A stretch of DNA of 64,000 bases from DATLGB01 sp963724135. Its GTDB lineage: Bacteria; Actinomycetota; Thermoleophilia; Solirubrobacterales; Solirubrobacteraceae. The stretch's first letter is position 1; each line of letters starts with the position of its first letter. The translations under genes and the position numbers were made by a program. The DNA is taken from NCBI GenBank assembly GCA_963724135.1, contig CAVRTA010000002.1:186001-250000 (forward strand), given 5' to 3'. Below, one piece after another: positions 54,515-62,674 of this stretch. The notes under the pieces were generated by a model. That model was not told the DNA's origin, did no database searches, and was given only the letters and a program-made list of their open reading frames with translations.

Positions 54515-56167
54515 CTATCCGGCGAGCGTGATCGTCCGGGTCACGCGCGCGCCCCCGGCCCTGATCGCCAGGCGCAGCTCGCCCGAACGGGTCCGGCGCA
54601 GGGCGCGCCGGCTCGCGCGCAGGCGCCAGCTGAACGTCGCTCGTGCGTCCCGTGAGCGGATGTGAGCGAGCGTCACGCGCCGGGCCGAGCCGCGCCGTCG
54701 GCCGATCAGCCAGGCCTCGCAGCGCGCGCGCGACGCGAGCCGGACGTTGACGGGCATCCCGCGGCGCAACATGCGTCTCGTGACGCGCGAAGGGACACTG
54801 ACGGCCGGCACCGGCTCACCGGCGTCGAGCCTGGCGACGAGCAGCACAGGGGTTCCGCCCTCGCAGCGCGAGCTGCTCCCGCCGTTGCAGCCGAGCCCGA
54901 CGATCACCAGCCGGTCGCGCCCCTGCAGCGCAGCCGCCGTCGCGCGGGCGACCGGATAGGCGCCCCAGGCGACGCTCGTAGCACCCCCGTCGCCGAAACC
55001 GGCCTCCGGGCGCCCCCGGACGCCGAGCCGGACGACGGCGAACTGGTAGCCGCCGCCACGCGCCGCCTGGCCGGTGACGAGTGCGCGGCCAGCACGGTCG
55101 AGCACGAGATCGTTGGCCACGGCGCCCTCCCCGAGCGCCACGAGCGAGGTGCCGCCGTTGCCGAAGCGCGAGTCGGGGCTGCCGTCGGCGTGCGTGCGCA
55201 TCACGGCCATCGCCTGGCGGCCGTCGGCGACCGTGGCCGCCCCGGCCGCGATCAGGGCGCCCCCCGGCAGCGCCGCGGCTGCGGTGGCAAACGACGAGGA
55301 GCGGCCGAGCGAGCGCTCGAGGTAGCCGTCGCCGTCGAAGGCGCCGTCGGGCAGGCCGGACACCGTCAGGCGCTGAGCGCCGAAGCGGTAGTTGCGCGCG
55401 TCCGGCGAACTCCCCGCCACACCGGCGACCAGCGCTTGGCCGGCGCGGGTGACCGCCAGCGCGAGCGCGTAGCCGAACGGCGGCGGCGCGGCGGTCACGC
55501 CGCTGGTGCCGAAGCTCGTGTCGAGTTCGCCCGCACCCGTGAAGCGGGCGACCACCATGCGCGGGTTGCCGAGACCGTCGACCGCCTGGCCCGACGCGAG
55601 CAGCGTGCCGCCGGGACCGAGCTCGACGTCGCCCAGCGAGGCGTAGGAGGCACCGGCCGGCACCAGTGCCGTCCCGCCGTCGCCGAAGCTCGTGTCGAGC
55701 GCGCCGTTGGAGTGGTAGCGCGCAAGGGCGAACACGTCGCGGTCACCGATGCGCGCGACGCCCGCCGCGACCAGCCGCCCCTGCGGGTCTGCGACCACGT
55801 CGTAGGCCTGGGAGCGGCCGTCGCCGAGCGGCGTCGTGACGAATCCGTTCGCACCGAATTCCGGGTCGAGCCCGCCGTCGCGGGTCAGCCGCGCGAGCCG
55901 GAAGCTGGCGTTGCCGCCCGCGAGGCACGTGCCGTCGCCGCCGGGCACGGGCTCGCACAGGTAGCCGGCGACCACGATGCGCGAGCGGTCGTCGATCGCC
56001 ACCGCGCGCGCGACGAAGGCCCCGGCTGCGGGCAGGGCCAGCTTCCCGTCGCCGCCGAAGCTCGGGTCGAGGTCTCCCGGCGCCGCCCCTGCCGGCTGCG
56101 TCAGGACGACCGCCAGCGCGAGCGCAACCACTGCGACCGACCGGCGAGGACGTCCATTTCCCAGCAC
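54515..56167 (-). CDS. Secreted delta-60 repeat (beta-propeller) protein
   Basis: A 550-aa protein with an N-terminal signal (VAVVALALAVVLTQPAGAAP). Residues 30-430 hold about seven units of the delta-60 type, recognisable from GDLDPSFGGDGK, GGLDPEFGANGF, GALDTSFGDGG, GELDTSFGTSG, GSPDSRFGNGG and RPEAGFGDGG, each followed by a strand such as GRLVAAGVA. The repeats should fold into a seven-bladed propeller outside the cell. The C-terminal 100 residues form a basic Ig-like domain (VNVRLASRARCEAWLIGRRR). Partner and role are unknown. Confidence 0.88.
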   Translation of the reverse strand: MLGNGRPRRSVAVVALALAVVLTQPAGAAPGDLDPSFGGDGKLALPAAGAFVARAVAIDDRSRIVVAGYLCEPVPGGDGTCLAGGNASFRLARLTRDGGLDPEFGANGFVTTPLGDGRSQAYDVVADPQGRLVAAGVARIGDRDVFALARYHSNGALDTSFGDGGTALVPAGASYASLGDVELGPGGTLLASGQAVDGLGNPRMVVARFTGAGELDTSFGTSGVTAAPPPFGYALALAVTRAGQALVAGVAGSSPDARNYRFGAQRLTVSGLPDGAFDGDGYLERSLGRSSSFATAAAALPGGALIAAGAATVADGRQAMAVMRTHADGSPDSRFGNGGTSLVALGEGAVANDLVLDRAGRALVTGQAARGGGYQFAVVRLGVRGRPEAGFGDGGATSVAWGAYPVARATAAALQGRDRLVIVGLGCNGGSSSRCEGGTPVLLVARLDAGEPVPAVSVPSRVTRRMLRRGMPVNVRLASRARCEAWLIGRRRGSARRVTLAHIRSRDARATFSWRLRASRRALRRTRSGELRLAIRAGGARVTRTITLAG

Positions 56168-56206
56168 CGAGCCGTCGAGGCTACACCGTCAGGCGCCGTC
56201 CGACAG

Positions 56207-57247
56207 TCAGTTCTTCGGGATGTCGACGACCTTCCCGTCGGCGAGCAACCGGCCCGCGCCGCGGAGGTCGCAGATCAGGTCCCAGTGGACGGCGCTCGCA
56301 TTGACACCGCCGGTCTCCGGATAGCTGCGGCCGAGCGCCAGATGGACCGTGCCGCCGATCTTCTCGTCGAGCAGGATCAGCCCGGTGGGGCGGTCGAGGC
56401 CGAAGTTCGTTCCGATGCCGAGCTCGCCGAGGCGGCGGGCGCCGTCGTCGGTGGCCAGCGTCGCCTGCAGGTAGTCCTCGCCGCGCTCCGCGCGCGCGTG
56501 CGTGACCTCGCCGCCGGCGAACGTGAGCTCGACGCCGGCGACGTCGACGCCGCCCGGGCTGCTGGGCACCGTGAACCGGATCGTCCCGCTCGCCGAGCCT
56601 TCGTGCGGCCCGGTGAAGACCTCGCCCGACGGCAGGTTGCGCCGGCCGTCGGAGTTCTGCCAGGCGCGGCCGGCGACGTTGAGGGTGAGCTCGGTGCCGG
56701 GCGCCTCGATGCGGATCTCCTCGGCGGCGCTCAGCGTCTCGATCAGGCGCGCCTGGCGGTCGTGCAGCGCGTGCCAGGCGGCGACGGGGTCGGGTCGGTC
56801 GAGGAACAGCGCGCGCTCCACCAGCGCGGCGAACGCGCTCGTGCTCATGCGCGCCTGCTGCGCCAGCGCCGCGGTGGGGTAGAGCGTGACGTTCCAGCGC
56901 CGGTGCGCGCCGGCGTCGCGCAGCTCGGAGCGGGCGCGGGTGGCGGCGGCCAGGCGCTCGGGATCGACGTCGGCAAGAGCGGTCGCGTTCGATGGCGAGA
57001 CGATGCGGATGGTGGCGTCCGTCGTCTCGGCCTCGACGCGCTCCAGCGGGGCGACCCCCTCCAGGAACACCTCCTCGTCGAGCGTCACCCGCAGCAGCGG
57101 CCACGCACCACGGGCGAGGATCGCCCTCTGCAGGGCGACCACGAGCGGCGCGGCGGCGACCCCGGCGTGAATCACGACCTGCTCGCCGGGCTGCACGTCG
57201 AGGCAGTAGCCGGCGAGCAGCTCCGCGTGCTTGGCGGTGTCGATCAC
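56207..57247 (-). CDS. M29-family aminopeptidase
   Basis: A 346-aa metal-dependent aminopeptidase of the thermophilic (AMPS/PepS/T) type. Features are LLAGYCLDVQPGEQVVIHAG at the N-terminus, LPSGEVFTGPHEGSASGTIR (about 211-230, catalytic Glu), GEDYLQATLATDDGARRLGE, LGIGTNFGLDRPTGLILLDE (about 268-287, metal Glu) and KIGGTVHLALGRSYPETGG with the final HWDLICDLR. GTG 57247 overlaps the upstream stop (GTGA). An in-frame extension to 57391 is antisense-like and not adopted. It is a cytosolic peptidase, so N-terminal residues are its likely substrate. Confidence 0.93.
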   Translation of the reverse strand: MIDTAKHAELLAGYCLDVQPGEQVVIHAGVAAAPLVVALQRAILARGAWPLLRVTLDEEVFLEGVAPLERVEAETTDATIRIVSPSNATALADVDPERLAAATRARSELRDAGAHRRWNVTLYPTAALAQQARMSTSAFAALVERALFLDRPDPVAAWHALHDRQARLIETLSAAEEIRIEAPGTELTLNVAGRAWQNSDGRRNLPSGEVFTGPHEGSASGTIRFTVPSSPGGVDVAGVELTFAGGEVTHARAERGEDYLQATLATDDGARRLGELGIGTNFGLDRPTGLILLDEKIGGTVHLALGRSYPETGGVNASAVHWDLICDLRGAGRLLADGKVVDIPKN

Positions 57248-57576
57248 GGAGCTGGGAGCTCGGGGAAGTGCTCGGCGAGGTGCTCGCGCAGTACGTCGCG
57301 GATCCAGCCGCGTTCCTCGGCGGTGGCGAAGCGGAAGCGGCCGAGCAGGTCGCGCTGGCGCGTCAGGGGGTCCGCGCCGGCGATCGTCCACGAGACGACG
57401 AGCCGCTCGAAGAGGAACTCGACGCGCCGCTGCCAGGCGTCCTCGCGCACGCCGCCGATCTCCTGATAGGCCGTGCGCGTCTTGGGGGTCAGCGCCCCGC
57501 GCAGCACGAGCGCGTCGTCACCGTTGCGGTACTCGATGTCCGGGGCGCGAAGCTTCTCGGCACGGCGGCGGGCCAC
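57244..57576 (-). CDS. Conserved hypothetical protein (110 aa)
   Basis: A small, mostly helical cytoplasmic protein: MARRRAEKLRAPDIEYRNGD, LVLRGALTPKTRTAYQEIG, WQRRVEFLFERLVVSWTIAG and RFRFATAEERGWIRDVLREH. The charged helices with spaced aromatic residues look like a real domain. It is translationally coupled to the M29 aminopeptidase through a GTGA overlap and starts 14 bp from the divergent MBL gene. I do not recognise a family name. Confidence 0.7.
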   Translation of the reverse strand: MARRRAEKLRAPDIEYRNGDDALVLRGALTPKTRTAYQEIGGVREDAWQRRVEFLFERLVVSWTIAGADPLTRQRDLLGRFRFATAEERGWIRDVLREHLAEHFPELPAP

Positions 57577-57590
57577 GCCCCGAGGTTAAG

Positions 57591-58592
57591 GTGCCGCGCT
57601 TGGCCAAGCCGACGAAACGGGTCATCGGCCGCGGCGAACGCGTCATCCCGGGCATCTGGCGCCTGCGCCTGCCGCTGCCGTGGCCCGGCGTGCCGCACTG
57701 CAACGCGTGGGCGATCGCGGCCGGCGACGGCGTCGTGCTCGTCGACACGGGCGTGCACGAGCCGGGCTCCCTCGGCCATCTCGAGCGCGCCCTGGAGATG
57801 GTCGGTCTGCGCCTCGACCACGTCCGGCTCGTGATCTGCACCCACGCCCACGCCGACCACTGCGGGCAGGCGGCGACGATCGCCGGGCGCACCGGCTGCG
57901 AGGTCTGGATGCACCCCCGCTCCGAGCACCTGTTCCGCCAGGTCGCGGATCCCGACGCGGTGCTGACGCGCCGGCTCGAGATCGCGCGCCAGAGCGGCGT
58001 GCCCGCGGAGCCGCTGCAGCGCTGGGTCGAGTCGCGCCGCGGCCAGGGACCGCTGGCGGCGCTGCCGCTCACGGTCGACCGCGAGCTCGTCCCCGGGGTC
58101 GAGGTGCACACCGACCTCGGCACCTGGCACGTGATCGAGACGCCCGGGCACGCGCCGTCGCACGTCTGCCTGCACCAGCCGGAGCGGCGCCTGCTGATCA
58201 CGGGCGATCACCTGCTGGGGCGCGTGTCGCTGTACTTCGACGTCGGCTGGACGCGCGACCCGGTGGGCGAGTTCCTCGAATCGCTCGATCGCACCGCCGC
58301 CGTCGACGCGCGCCTGGCGCTGTCGGGCCACGGGCGCCCGTTCGCCGACGTCGCCGGCCACATCGCGGCCAACCGGGCGCTCGTAGCCGACCATCTCGAC
58401 AAGGTTCGAGCCGCCCTCGCCGACGGCGAGCCGACCGGCTTCGAGGTCGCCCCGAAGGTCTTCGGCGAGGCGTTCGGCGCCGCCACCGGCCCGTGGCTGT
58501 TCACGGAGACGATGGCCCTGCTCGGGCACCTGGAGCTGCGCGGCGAGGCGAAGCGCATCCCCGGCGACCCGGAGCGCTGGGCGCTCGCGTAG
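57591..58592 (+). CDS. Metallo-beta-lactamase-fold hydrolase
   Basis: A 333-aa hydrolase of the MBL fold. Metal ligands are in VICTHAHADHCGQAATI (about 81-97, HxHxDH), VIETPGHAPSHVCL (about 179-192), LITGDHLLGRVSLYFD (about 200-215, bridging Asp) and LALSGHGRPFADV. The C-terminal helical domain (about 245-333) is typical of MBL thioesterase/lactamase-like enzymes. GTG at 57591 is the start, with TTG at 57600 also possible. A palindromic repeat begins directly after its stop. The substrate is unknown. Confidence 0.88.
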   Translation: MPRLAKPTKRVIGRGERVIPGIWRLRLPLPWPGVPHCNAWAIAAGDGVVLVDTGVHEPGSLGHLERALEMVGLRLDHVRLVICTHAHADHCGQAATIAGRTGCEVWMHPRSEHLFRQVADPDAVLTRRLEIARQSGVPAEPLQRWVESRRGQGPLAALPLTVDRELVPGVEVHTDLGTWHVIETPGHAPSHVCLHQPERRLLITGDHLLGRVSLYFDVGWTRDPVGEFLESLDRTAAVDARLALSGHGRPFADVAGHIAANRALVADHLDKVRAALADGEPTGFEVAPKVFGEAFGAATGPWLFTETMALLGHLELRGEAKRIPGDPERWALA

Positions 58593-58601
58593 CCGGCGGG
58601 T

Positions 58602-58682
58602 CCAACCGCGCTGACTTTCCAACGGTCAGCCCGAAGCTCGCCAGACTTCCCCCGTCTTCCGGTGGGAATCCAGCGCGGTTGG
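58602..58682. repeat. 81-bp palindromic element with 12-bp perfect terminal inverted repeats
   Basis: CCAACCGCGCTG (58602-58613) and CAGCGCGGTTGG (58671-58682) are exact inverted repeats. The interior holds TTTCCAACGGTCAGCCC and, in the other direction, GATTCCCACCGGAAGACGG. Related sequence occurs at 37538-37616 and, more weakly, at 26552-26592. It begins 9 bp after a stop codon and lies 49 bp before metF. It looks like a MITE- or REP-like dispersed element, with a terminator role possible. Confidence 0.7.
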
Positions 58683-58731
58683 CGGTGACCAGCGAAAAGC
58701 GCCCAACCGACCCGACCTAAACTGACGCGCC

Positions 58732-59628
58732 ATGCGCATCGACGAGATCGTCGAAGGGGTGGGGCGCCCGGTCTTCTCGTTCGAGTTCTTCCCGCCCAAG
58801 ACGGCGGAGGGCGAGGTCAACCTGATGCGCGCGCTGGAGGCGCTCGGTCCGATGCGGCCCGACTTCGTCTCCGTCACCTACGGCGCGGGTGGTTCCACGC
58901 GCGAGAAGACGATCGACATCGTCAAGCGCATCAAGTCGGAGTTCGGCATGGAGGCGATGGCGCACCTGACCTGCGTCAACGCGACGGTCGACGACATCCG
59001 CCGGACGCTCGACGAGATGGTCGACGCCGGCGTGGAGAACGTGCTCGCTCTGCGCGGCGACCCGCCGCAGGGACAGGAACGCTGGACGAAGACCGAGGGC
59101 GGCTTCGAGTACTCCCACGAGCTCGTCACGCTCCTGCGCGAGGACTACCCGTTCGCCGTCGGCGCGGCCGCCTTCCCGGAGACGCACATCCACGCCACAA
59201 GCGCCGAGGATGACCTCCGTTTCCTGAAAGCGAAGGTCGACGCCGGCGCCCAGTTCCTCATCACCCAGATGTTCTTCGACGACCGCTACTACTTCGACTT
59301 CGTCGAGCGGGCGCGGGCGATCGGCGTCGACGTGCCGATCATCCCCGGCGTCATGCCGATCCTCTCGTCGGCCGGCATCAAGCGGATGACCGAGCTCTCG
59401 GCCGCGAAGCTGCCCGAGGGCCTCGTGCGCGAGCTCGACGCGCGCGAGGGCGACGACGAGGCCGTGGCCGAGCTCGGGACGTCATACGCCACCCTGCAGT
59501 GCTCCGACCTGCTCGCCGGCGGCGCCCCGGGCATCCACTTCCTCACCCTCAACCGCTCCCCGGCCACGCGGGCGATCCTGTCCGCGCTCAAGGTCTTCGA
59601 GCCCTGGCGCGCGCCCGCTACCGCGTAG
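58732..59628 (+). CDS. metF: 5,10-methylenetetrahydrofolate reductase
   Basis: A 298-aa flavoprotein reducing 5,10-methylene-THF to 5-methyl-THF for methionine synthesis. It starts MRIDEIVEGVGRPVFSFEFF (catalytic Glu in SFEFFPPK), then PDFVSVTYGAGGSTREKTID (about 43-62), AMAHLTCVNAT (about 81-91), NVLALRGDPPQGQ (about 104-116) and FLITQMFFDDRYYFDFVERA (about 179-198). Length is normal. It is cytosolic with FAD. The upstream 50 bp after the repeat carries no recognisable riboswitch. Its 3' end overlaps the convergent 98-aa gene by 11 bp. Confidence 0.96.
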   Translation: MRIDEIVEGVGRPVFSFEFFPPKTAEGEVNLMRALEALGPMRPDFVSVTYGAGGSTREKTIDIVKRIKSEFGMEAMAHLTCVNATVDDIRRTLDEMVDAGVENVLALRGDPPQGQERWTKTEGGFEYSHELVTLLREDYPFAVGAAAFPETHIHATSAEDDLRFLKAKVDAGAQFLITQMFFDDRYYFDFVERARAIGVDVPIIPGVMPILSSAGIKRMTELSAAKLPEGLVRELDAREGDDEAVAELGTSYATLQCSDLLAGGAPGIHFLTLNRSPATRAILSALKVFEPWRAPATA

Positions 59629-59914
59629 AGGGCGTGGGCCCGACGATGTCGAGCGCGTGGGCGACGCGCGGCTGGCCGTCCGCGGCCGTCCAGGAGACGT
59701 CGACCTCGTCGTTGCGGCCGTAGGTGCCGATCCCGAACGCGCCCCAGAACCAGCTCCAGAAGCCGAGGCGGCCCTCCTTGATCAGCGGGCGGCGGAAGAC
59801 CAGCGCGCCGGACTCGACCTGGTAATCGCGGCCGGCCTGCTGGCGCACGCCGTTGACATAGACCGTGAACGGCGACCGGACGCCGGGCGGGAGGGGGACG
59901 CGCCACAGGTCCAT
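59618..59914 (-). CDS. Conserved hypothetical protein (98 aa)
   Basis: A small protein reading MDLWRVPLPPGVRSPFTVYV, then NGVRQQAGRDYQVESGALVF, RRPLIKEGRLGFWSWFWGAF and YGRNDEVDVSW. The first half looks like a short beta domain of the kind found in phage tail or IPT-type modules, and the aromatic WSWFWGAFGIGTYG stretch is striking. The ATG at 59914 is 27 bp from the divergent YgjP-like gene. No signal peptide is present. I do not know the function. Confidence 0.7.
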   Translation of the reverse strand: MDLWRVPLPPGVRSPFTVYVNGVRQQAGRDYQVESGALVFRRPLIKEGRLGFWSWFWGAFGIGTYGRNDEVDVSWTAADGQPRVAHALDIVGPTPSTR

Positions 59915-59941
59915 CGGGCGCGAACCGTAACGTGCGCCGGG

Positions 59942-60625
59942 ATGGACACCAGGACTTTCGAGGTCCGCCGCTCGTCGCGCGCGCGCCGCGTCCGGGTGAC
60001 GGTGCATCCCGACCGCCGCGTCGAGGTCGTGCTGCCCCAGCGGGCGCCGCAGAAGGCCGCTGCCGCGGCGGTCGCGGAGCTGGAGCCGTGGATCGAGAAG
60101 CGGCTGCGCTCGCTCGACCGCGCCCACGACGAGCTCGCGCGGCCGGCGAACACGCTGCCGTTCCTGGGCGCCGACCTGGAGCTCGTCGCCAGCCCGGCCG
60201 TGCGCGCGTGCACCGCCGCGGTGACACGCTCCTGGTCGGTGCGGGTGATCCGACGCCCGCGCTCGAGCGCTGGTACCGGGCGCAGGCGCGCAAGGTGATC
60301 GCCGCCAAGCTCGACGCCGCCACGGCCCGCGCGGGCACGACCTACAGCAGGCTGACCATCCGCGGGCAGCGCACGCGCTGGGCGTCGTGCTCGGCCACCG
60401 GGCGCGATGTCGTTCAACTGGCGGCTGCTGCTCGCTCCCGAGCCGGTGCTCGACTACGTCGTCGAGCACGAGGTCTGCCACCTGGAGATCCTCGACCACT
60501 CGCCCGCGTTCTGGGCGCTGCTGGCCGCGCGCGCTCCCGACTACCGCGAGCACTCGCGCTGGCTGCGCCGCTACGGCTCGGCGCTGACGCTGCGCGCGGA
60601 CAGCACTCGCCGCAGCGCCGCGTAG
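59942..60625 (+). pseudogene. YgjP-like (DUF45) zinc metallopeptidase, frame broken by indels
   Basis: Three segments in different frames make one family member of about 228 codons. The first is FEVRRSSRARRVRVTVHPDR to LPFLGADLELVASP (to about 60210). The second is LERWYRAQARKVIAAKLDAA to LTIRGQRTRWASCSATG (to about 60405). The third is FNWRLLLAPEPVLDYVVEHE followed by VCHLEILDHSPAFWALLAAR, which carries the zinc motif HExCH (family form HELxH). Two single-base shifts separate them. All conserved blocks are present, so sequencing error is the simplest reason. The end overlaps a convergent small gene by 55 bp. Confidence 0.75.
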
Positions 60626-60928
60626 GCGTCCTCGCCCCGGGCCTGCTCGACGACCTGGCGGCGCCAGCGGCCCACGAACGCCTCGGCCGAGCCGTCGCCG
60701 CGGACGTCGATGCCGCCGGCCGCCCCGCCCGGCCCGCGCAGCTCGGCGCGCGCCATGCACCTGACCGACCGGCTCGTAGGTGCGCTGGCCAGCTTGATCT
60801 CCCGCCGCCGCTGCGTCGTTGGCGATCGCCCGGCACGTCTGCTCGAGCGCATCGAGCGCCGCCTGCCCGGTTTCGAACTTATGCCGCTCGACCCGCGGGC
60901 CGATACGCGTAATCAGCCGCCAGCTCAC
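60571..60928 (-). pseudogene. Conserved hypothetical protein with one frameshift
   Basis: The N-terminal part MSWRLITRIGPRVERHKFET, then GQAALDALEQTCRAIANDAA runs to about 60795 in one frame. KLASAPTSRSVRCMARAELR, GPGGAAGGIDVRGDGSAEAF and VGRWRRQVVEQARGEDAYAA continue in another. The total of 358 bp is one base over a multiple of three. The joined product would be about 119 aa, cytosolic, with a helical start and a strand-rich middle. I do not recognise the family. Its start is 15 bp from the divergent secreted-protein gene. Confidence 0.6.
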
Positions 60929-60943
60929 GTGCTTAACCTACGC

Positions 60944-61592
60944 ATGCCGATGCTGACCACCCGTGCCCTTGTCGCCGGCGCCGCCGCGGCGCTCCTGGCG
61001 CCCGCCGCCGCGCAGGGCGCGACCCTCACCACCAGCCAGCCCTGCTACATCGCCGGGCAGACGATGGGGATCGCCGGCAGCGGCTGGGCCCCGGGGTCCG
61101 ACTGGACCGTGAGCTCGGACGGGGTCTTCGACTCCGGCATCGCGGCCGACGACGGGACGTTCGCCACCACCAGCCCGACGGCCCCGCCCCTGGCCAACTC
61201 GGAGAGCTTCAAGCCGGAGACCCGCAGGCTGACCGGGACCGAGAACGGCACGGCGGTCGCGGAGACCACGTTCAAGATCGTCAACTTCCTCGTCAAGCCG
61301 CGCAGCCTCAACGGCAAGCCGACCGGGACCACCACCTGGGTGTTCGCCGGCTTCAACCCCGGAAAGAGGATCTACTTCCACATCAAGCGCAAGTCCGGGT
61401 GTGGACGGAGAAGGCGGGCAGGTCCAAGAAGCCGTGCGGGACGTTCAAGAAGCGCATGCGACGGCTGCCCGCGGTCCCGGCCAGCCAGATCGAGTACGGC
61501 GCTACAAGGTCTTCGTCGACAACCGGCGCAAGTTCTCCAAGGGCGGCCTGCAGTACCGGGCCACCATCACGATCTACAAGCGCTTCGTGTAG
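60944..61592 (+). pseudogene. Secreted hypothetical protein, frame broken by two indels
   Basis: It begins MPMLTTRALVAGAAAALLAP with a clear signal peptide, then TSQPCYIAGQTMGIAGSGWA, PGSDWTVSSDGVFDSGIAAD and TTTWVFAGFNPGKRIYFHIK, an Ig-like extracellular domain. After about 61397 the continuation VWTEKAGRSKKPCGTFKKRM is in a second frame, and from about 61500 RYKVFVDNRRKFSKGGLQYR then ATITIYKRFV is in a third. The basic, Cys-containing C-terminus resembles other actinobacterial secreted proteins. Function is unknown. The 3' end overlaps the aminotransferase by 26 bp. Confidence 0.65.
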
Positions 61593-62664
61593 CCCACTCG
61601 GACAGGCGCTCGAGCGCCTCGTCGAGCACCTGCTCGCGCTTGCAGAAGGCGAAGCGGACGAGGCTGTCGAGCCGGCCGCGCGCCGTGAACACGCCTGCGG
61701 GAATCGCGGCCACGCCGGCCTCGGCCGGCAACCGCAGGCACAGGTCCTCCGCGTCGGGCTCTCCGAGCGGGGCGGCGTCGCAGACGATGAAGTAGGTCCC
61801 CTCGGTCGCGAACACCTCGAAGCCGACGTCCGTCAGGCCGGCCGCCAGGCGGTCGCGCTTGGACCGCAGCGTCGCGCGCAACGGCTCTGCGCCGATCCCG
61901 AGCCCCACGGCTGCCGCGTGCTGGAACGGGGTTCCGCCGGCGAAGGTGAGGAACTGCTTGACCTCGCGTACCCGCGCAACGAGTGCCGCGGGGCCGCACG
62001 CCCAGCCGACCTTCCAGCCCGTCAGCGAGTGCGTCTTGCCCAGCGACGAGATGGTCACCGTGCGCTCGGGTATCAGCGTCGCCAGCGGCACGTGCTCCCC
62101 GTCGTAGACCAGATGCTCGTAGACCTCGTCGGTGATCGCGATCAGGTCGTGCTCGGCGCACAGCTGGGCCAGCCGCACCAGCTCCTCGCGTGACAGCACG
62201 CGCCCCGTCGGGTTGTGCGGAGAGTTGACGAGCAGCACGCGCGCGCGCGGGGAGACCGGCACGTCGCCGAGGCGCCAGTCCGGCGGGTCGAGCTCGATCG
62301 GCACGATCGCGCCACCGGCCCGCTGCACGATCGGCGCGTAGCTGTCGTAGCTCGGGTCGAGCACCAGCACCTCGTCACCCGGCTCGACGAATGCCAGCAG
62401 CGCCGCCGCCAGCGCCTCGGTCGCGCCGAACGTCACCTGGACGTCCTCGACGGTCAGCCCGTGGTGCTCGCGCTGGTGAGCCCGGATCGCGTCCACCAGC
62501 GCCGGCACGCCGGGCAGCGGCGCGTACTGGTTGTGGCCCTCGCGCATGGCGGCCGCGGCGGCGTCGATGATCGCGGCCGGGCCGTCCTCGTCCGGGAACC
62601 CCTGGCCGAGGTTGATCGCGCCGTGCTCGACGGCGAGCGCCGTCATCCGCGCGAAGATCGTCAA
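61567..62664 (-). CDS. Class I/II PLP-dependent aminotransferase (methionine/kynurenine aminotransferase-like)
   Basis: A 365-aa fold-type I aminotransferase. It starts with the family block LTIFARMTALAVEHGAINLG then QGFPDEDGP. Further motifs are VTFGATEALAAALLAFVEPG (PLP phosphate), LVNSPHNPTGRVLSREEL (Asn/Pro), AITDEVYEHLVYDG (Asp/Tyr to pyridine ring) and ISSLGKTHSLTGWKVGW (Schiff-base Lys). TTG at 62664 is preferred because it keeps TIFARM; ATG at 62646 is the alternative. The NLGQGFPD motif suggests the YbdL/kynurenine-transaminase or DapC-like group. The GGDEF-EAL gene ends 10 bp upstream. Confidence 0.9.
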   Translation of the reverse strand: MTIFARMTALAVEHGAINLGQGFPDEDGPAAIIDAAAAAMREGHNQYAPLPGVPALVDAIRAHQREHHGLTVEDVQVTFGATEALAAALLAFVEPGDEVLVLDPSYDSYAPIVQRAGGAIVPIELDPPDWRLGDVPVSPRARVLLVNSPHNPTGRVLSREELVRLAQLCAEHDLIAITDEVYEHLVYDGEHVPLATLIPERTVTISSLGKTHSLTGWKVGWACGPAALVARVREVKQFLTFAGGTPFQHAAAVGLGIGAEPLRATLRSKRDRLAAGLTDVGFEVFATEGTYFIVCDAAPLGEPDAEDLCLRLPAEAGVAAIPAGVFTARGRLDSLVRFAFCKREQVLDEALERLSEWATRSACRS

Positions 62665-62674
62665 GCAGGCGAGG

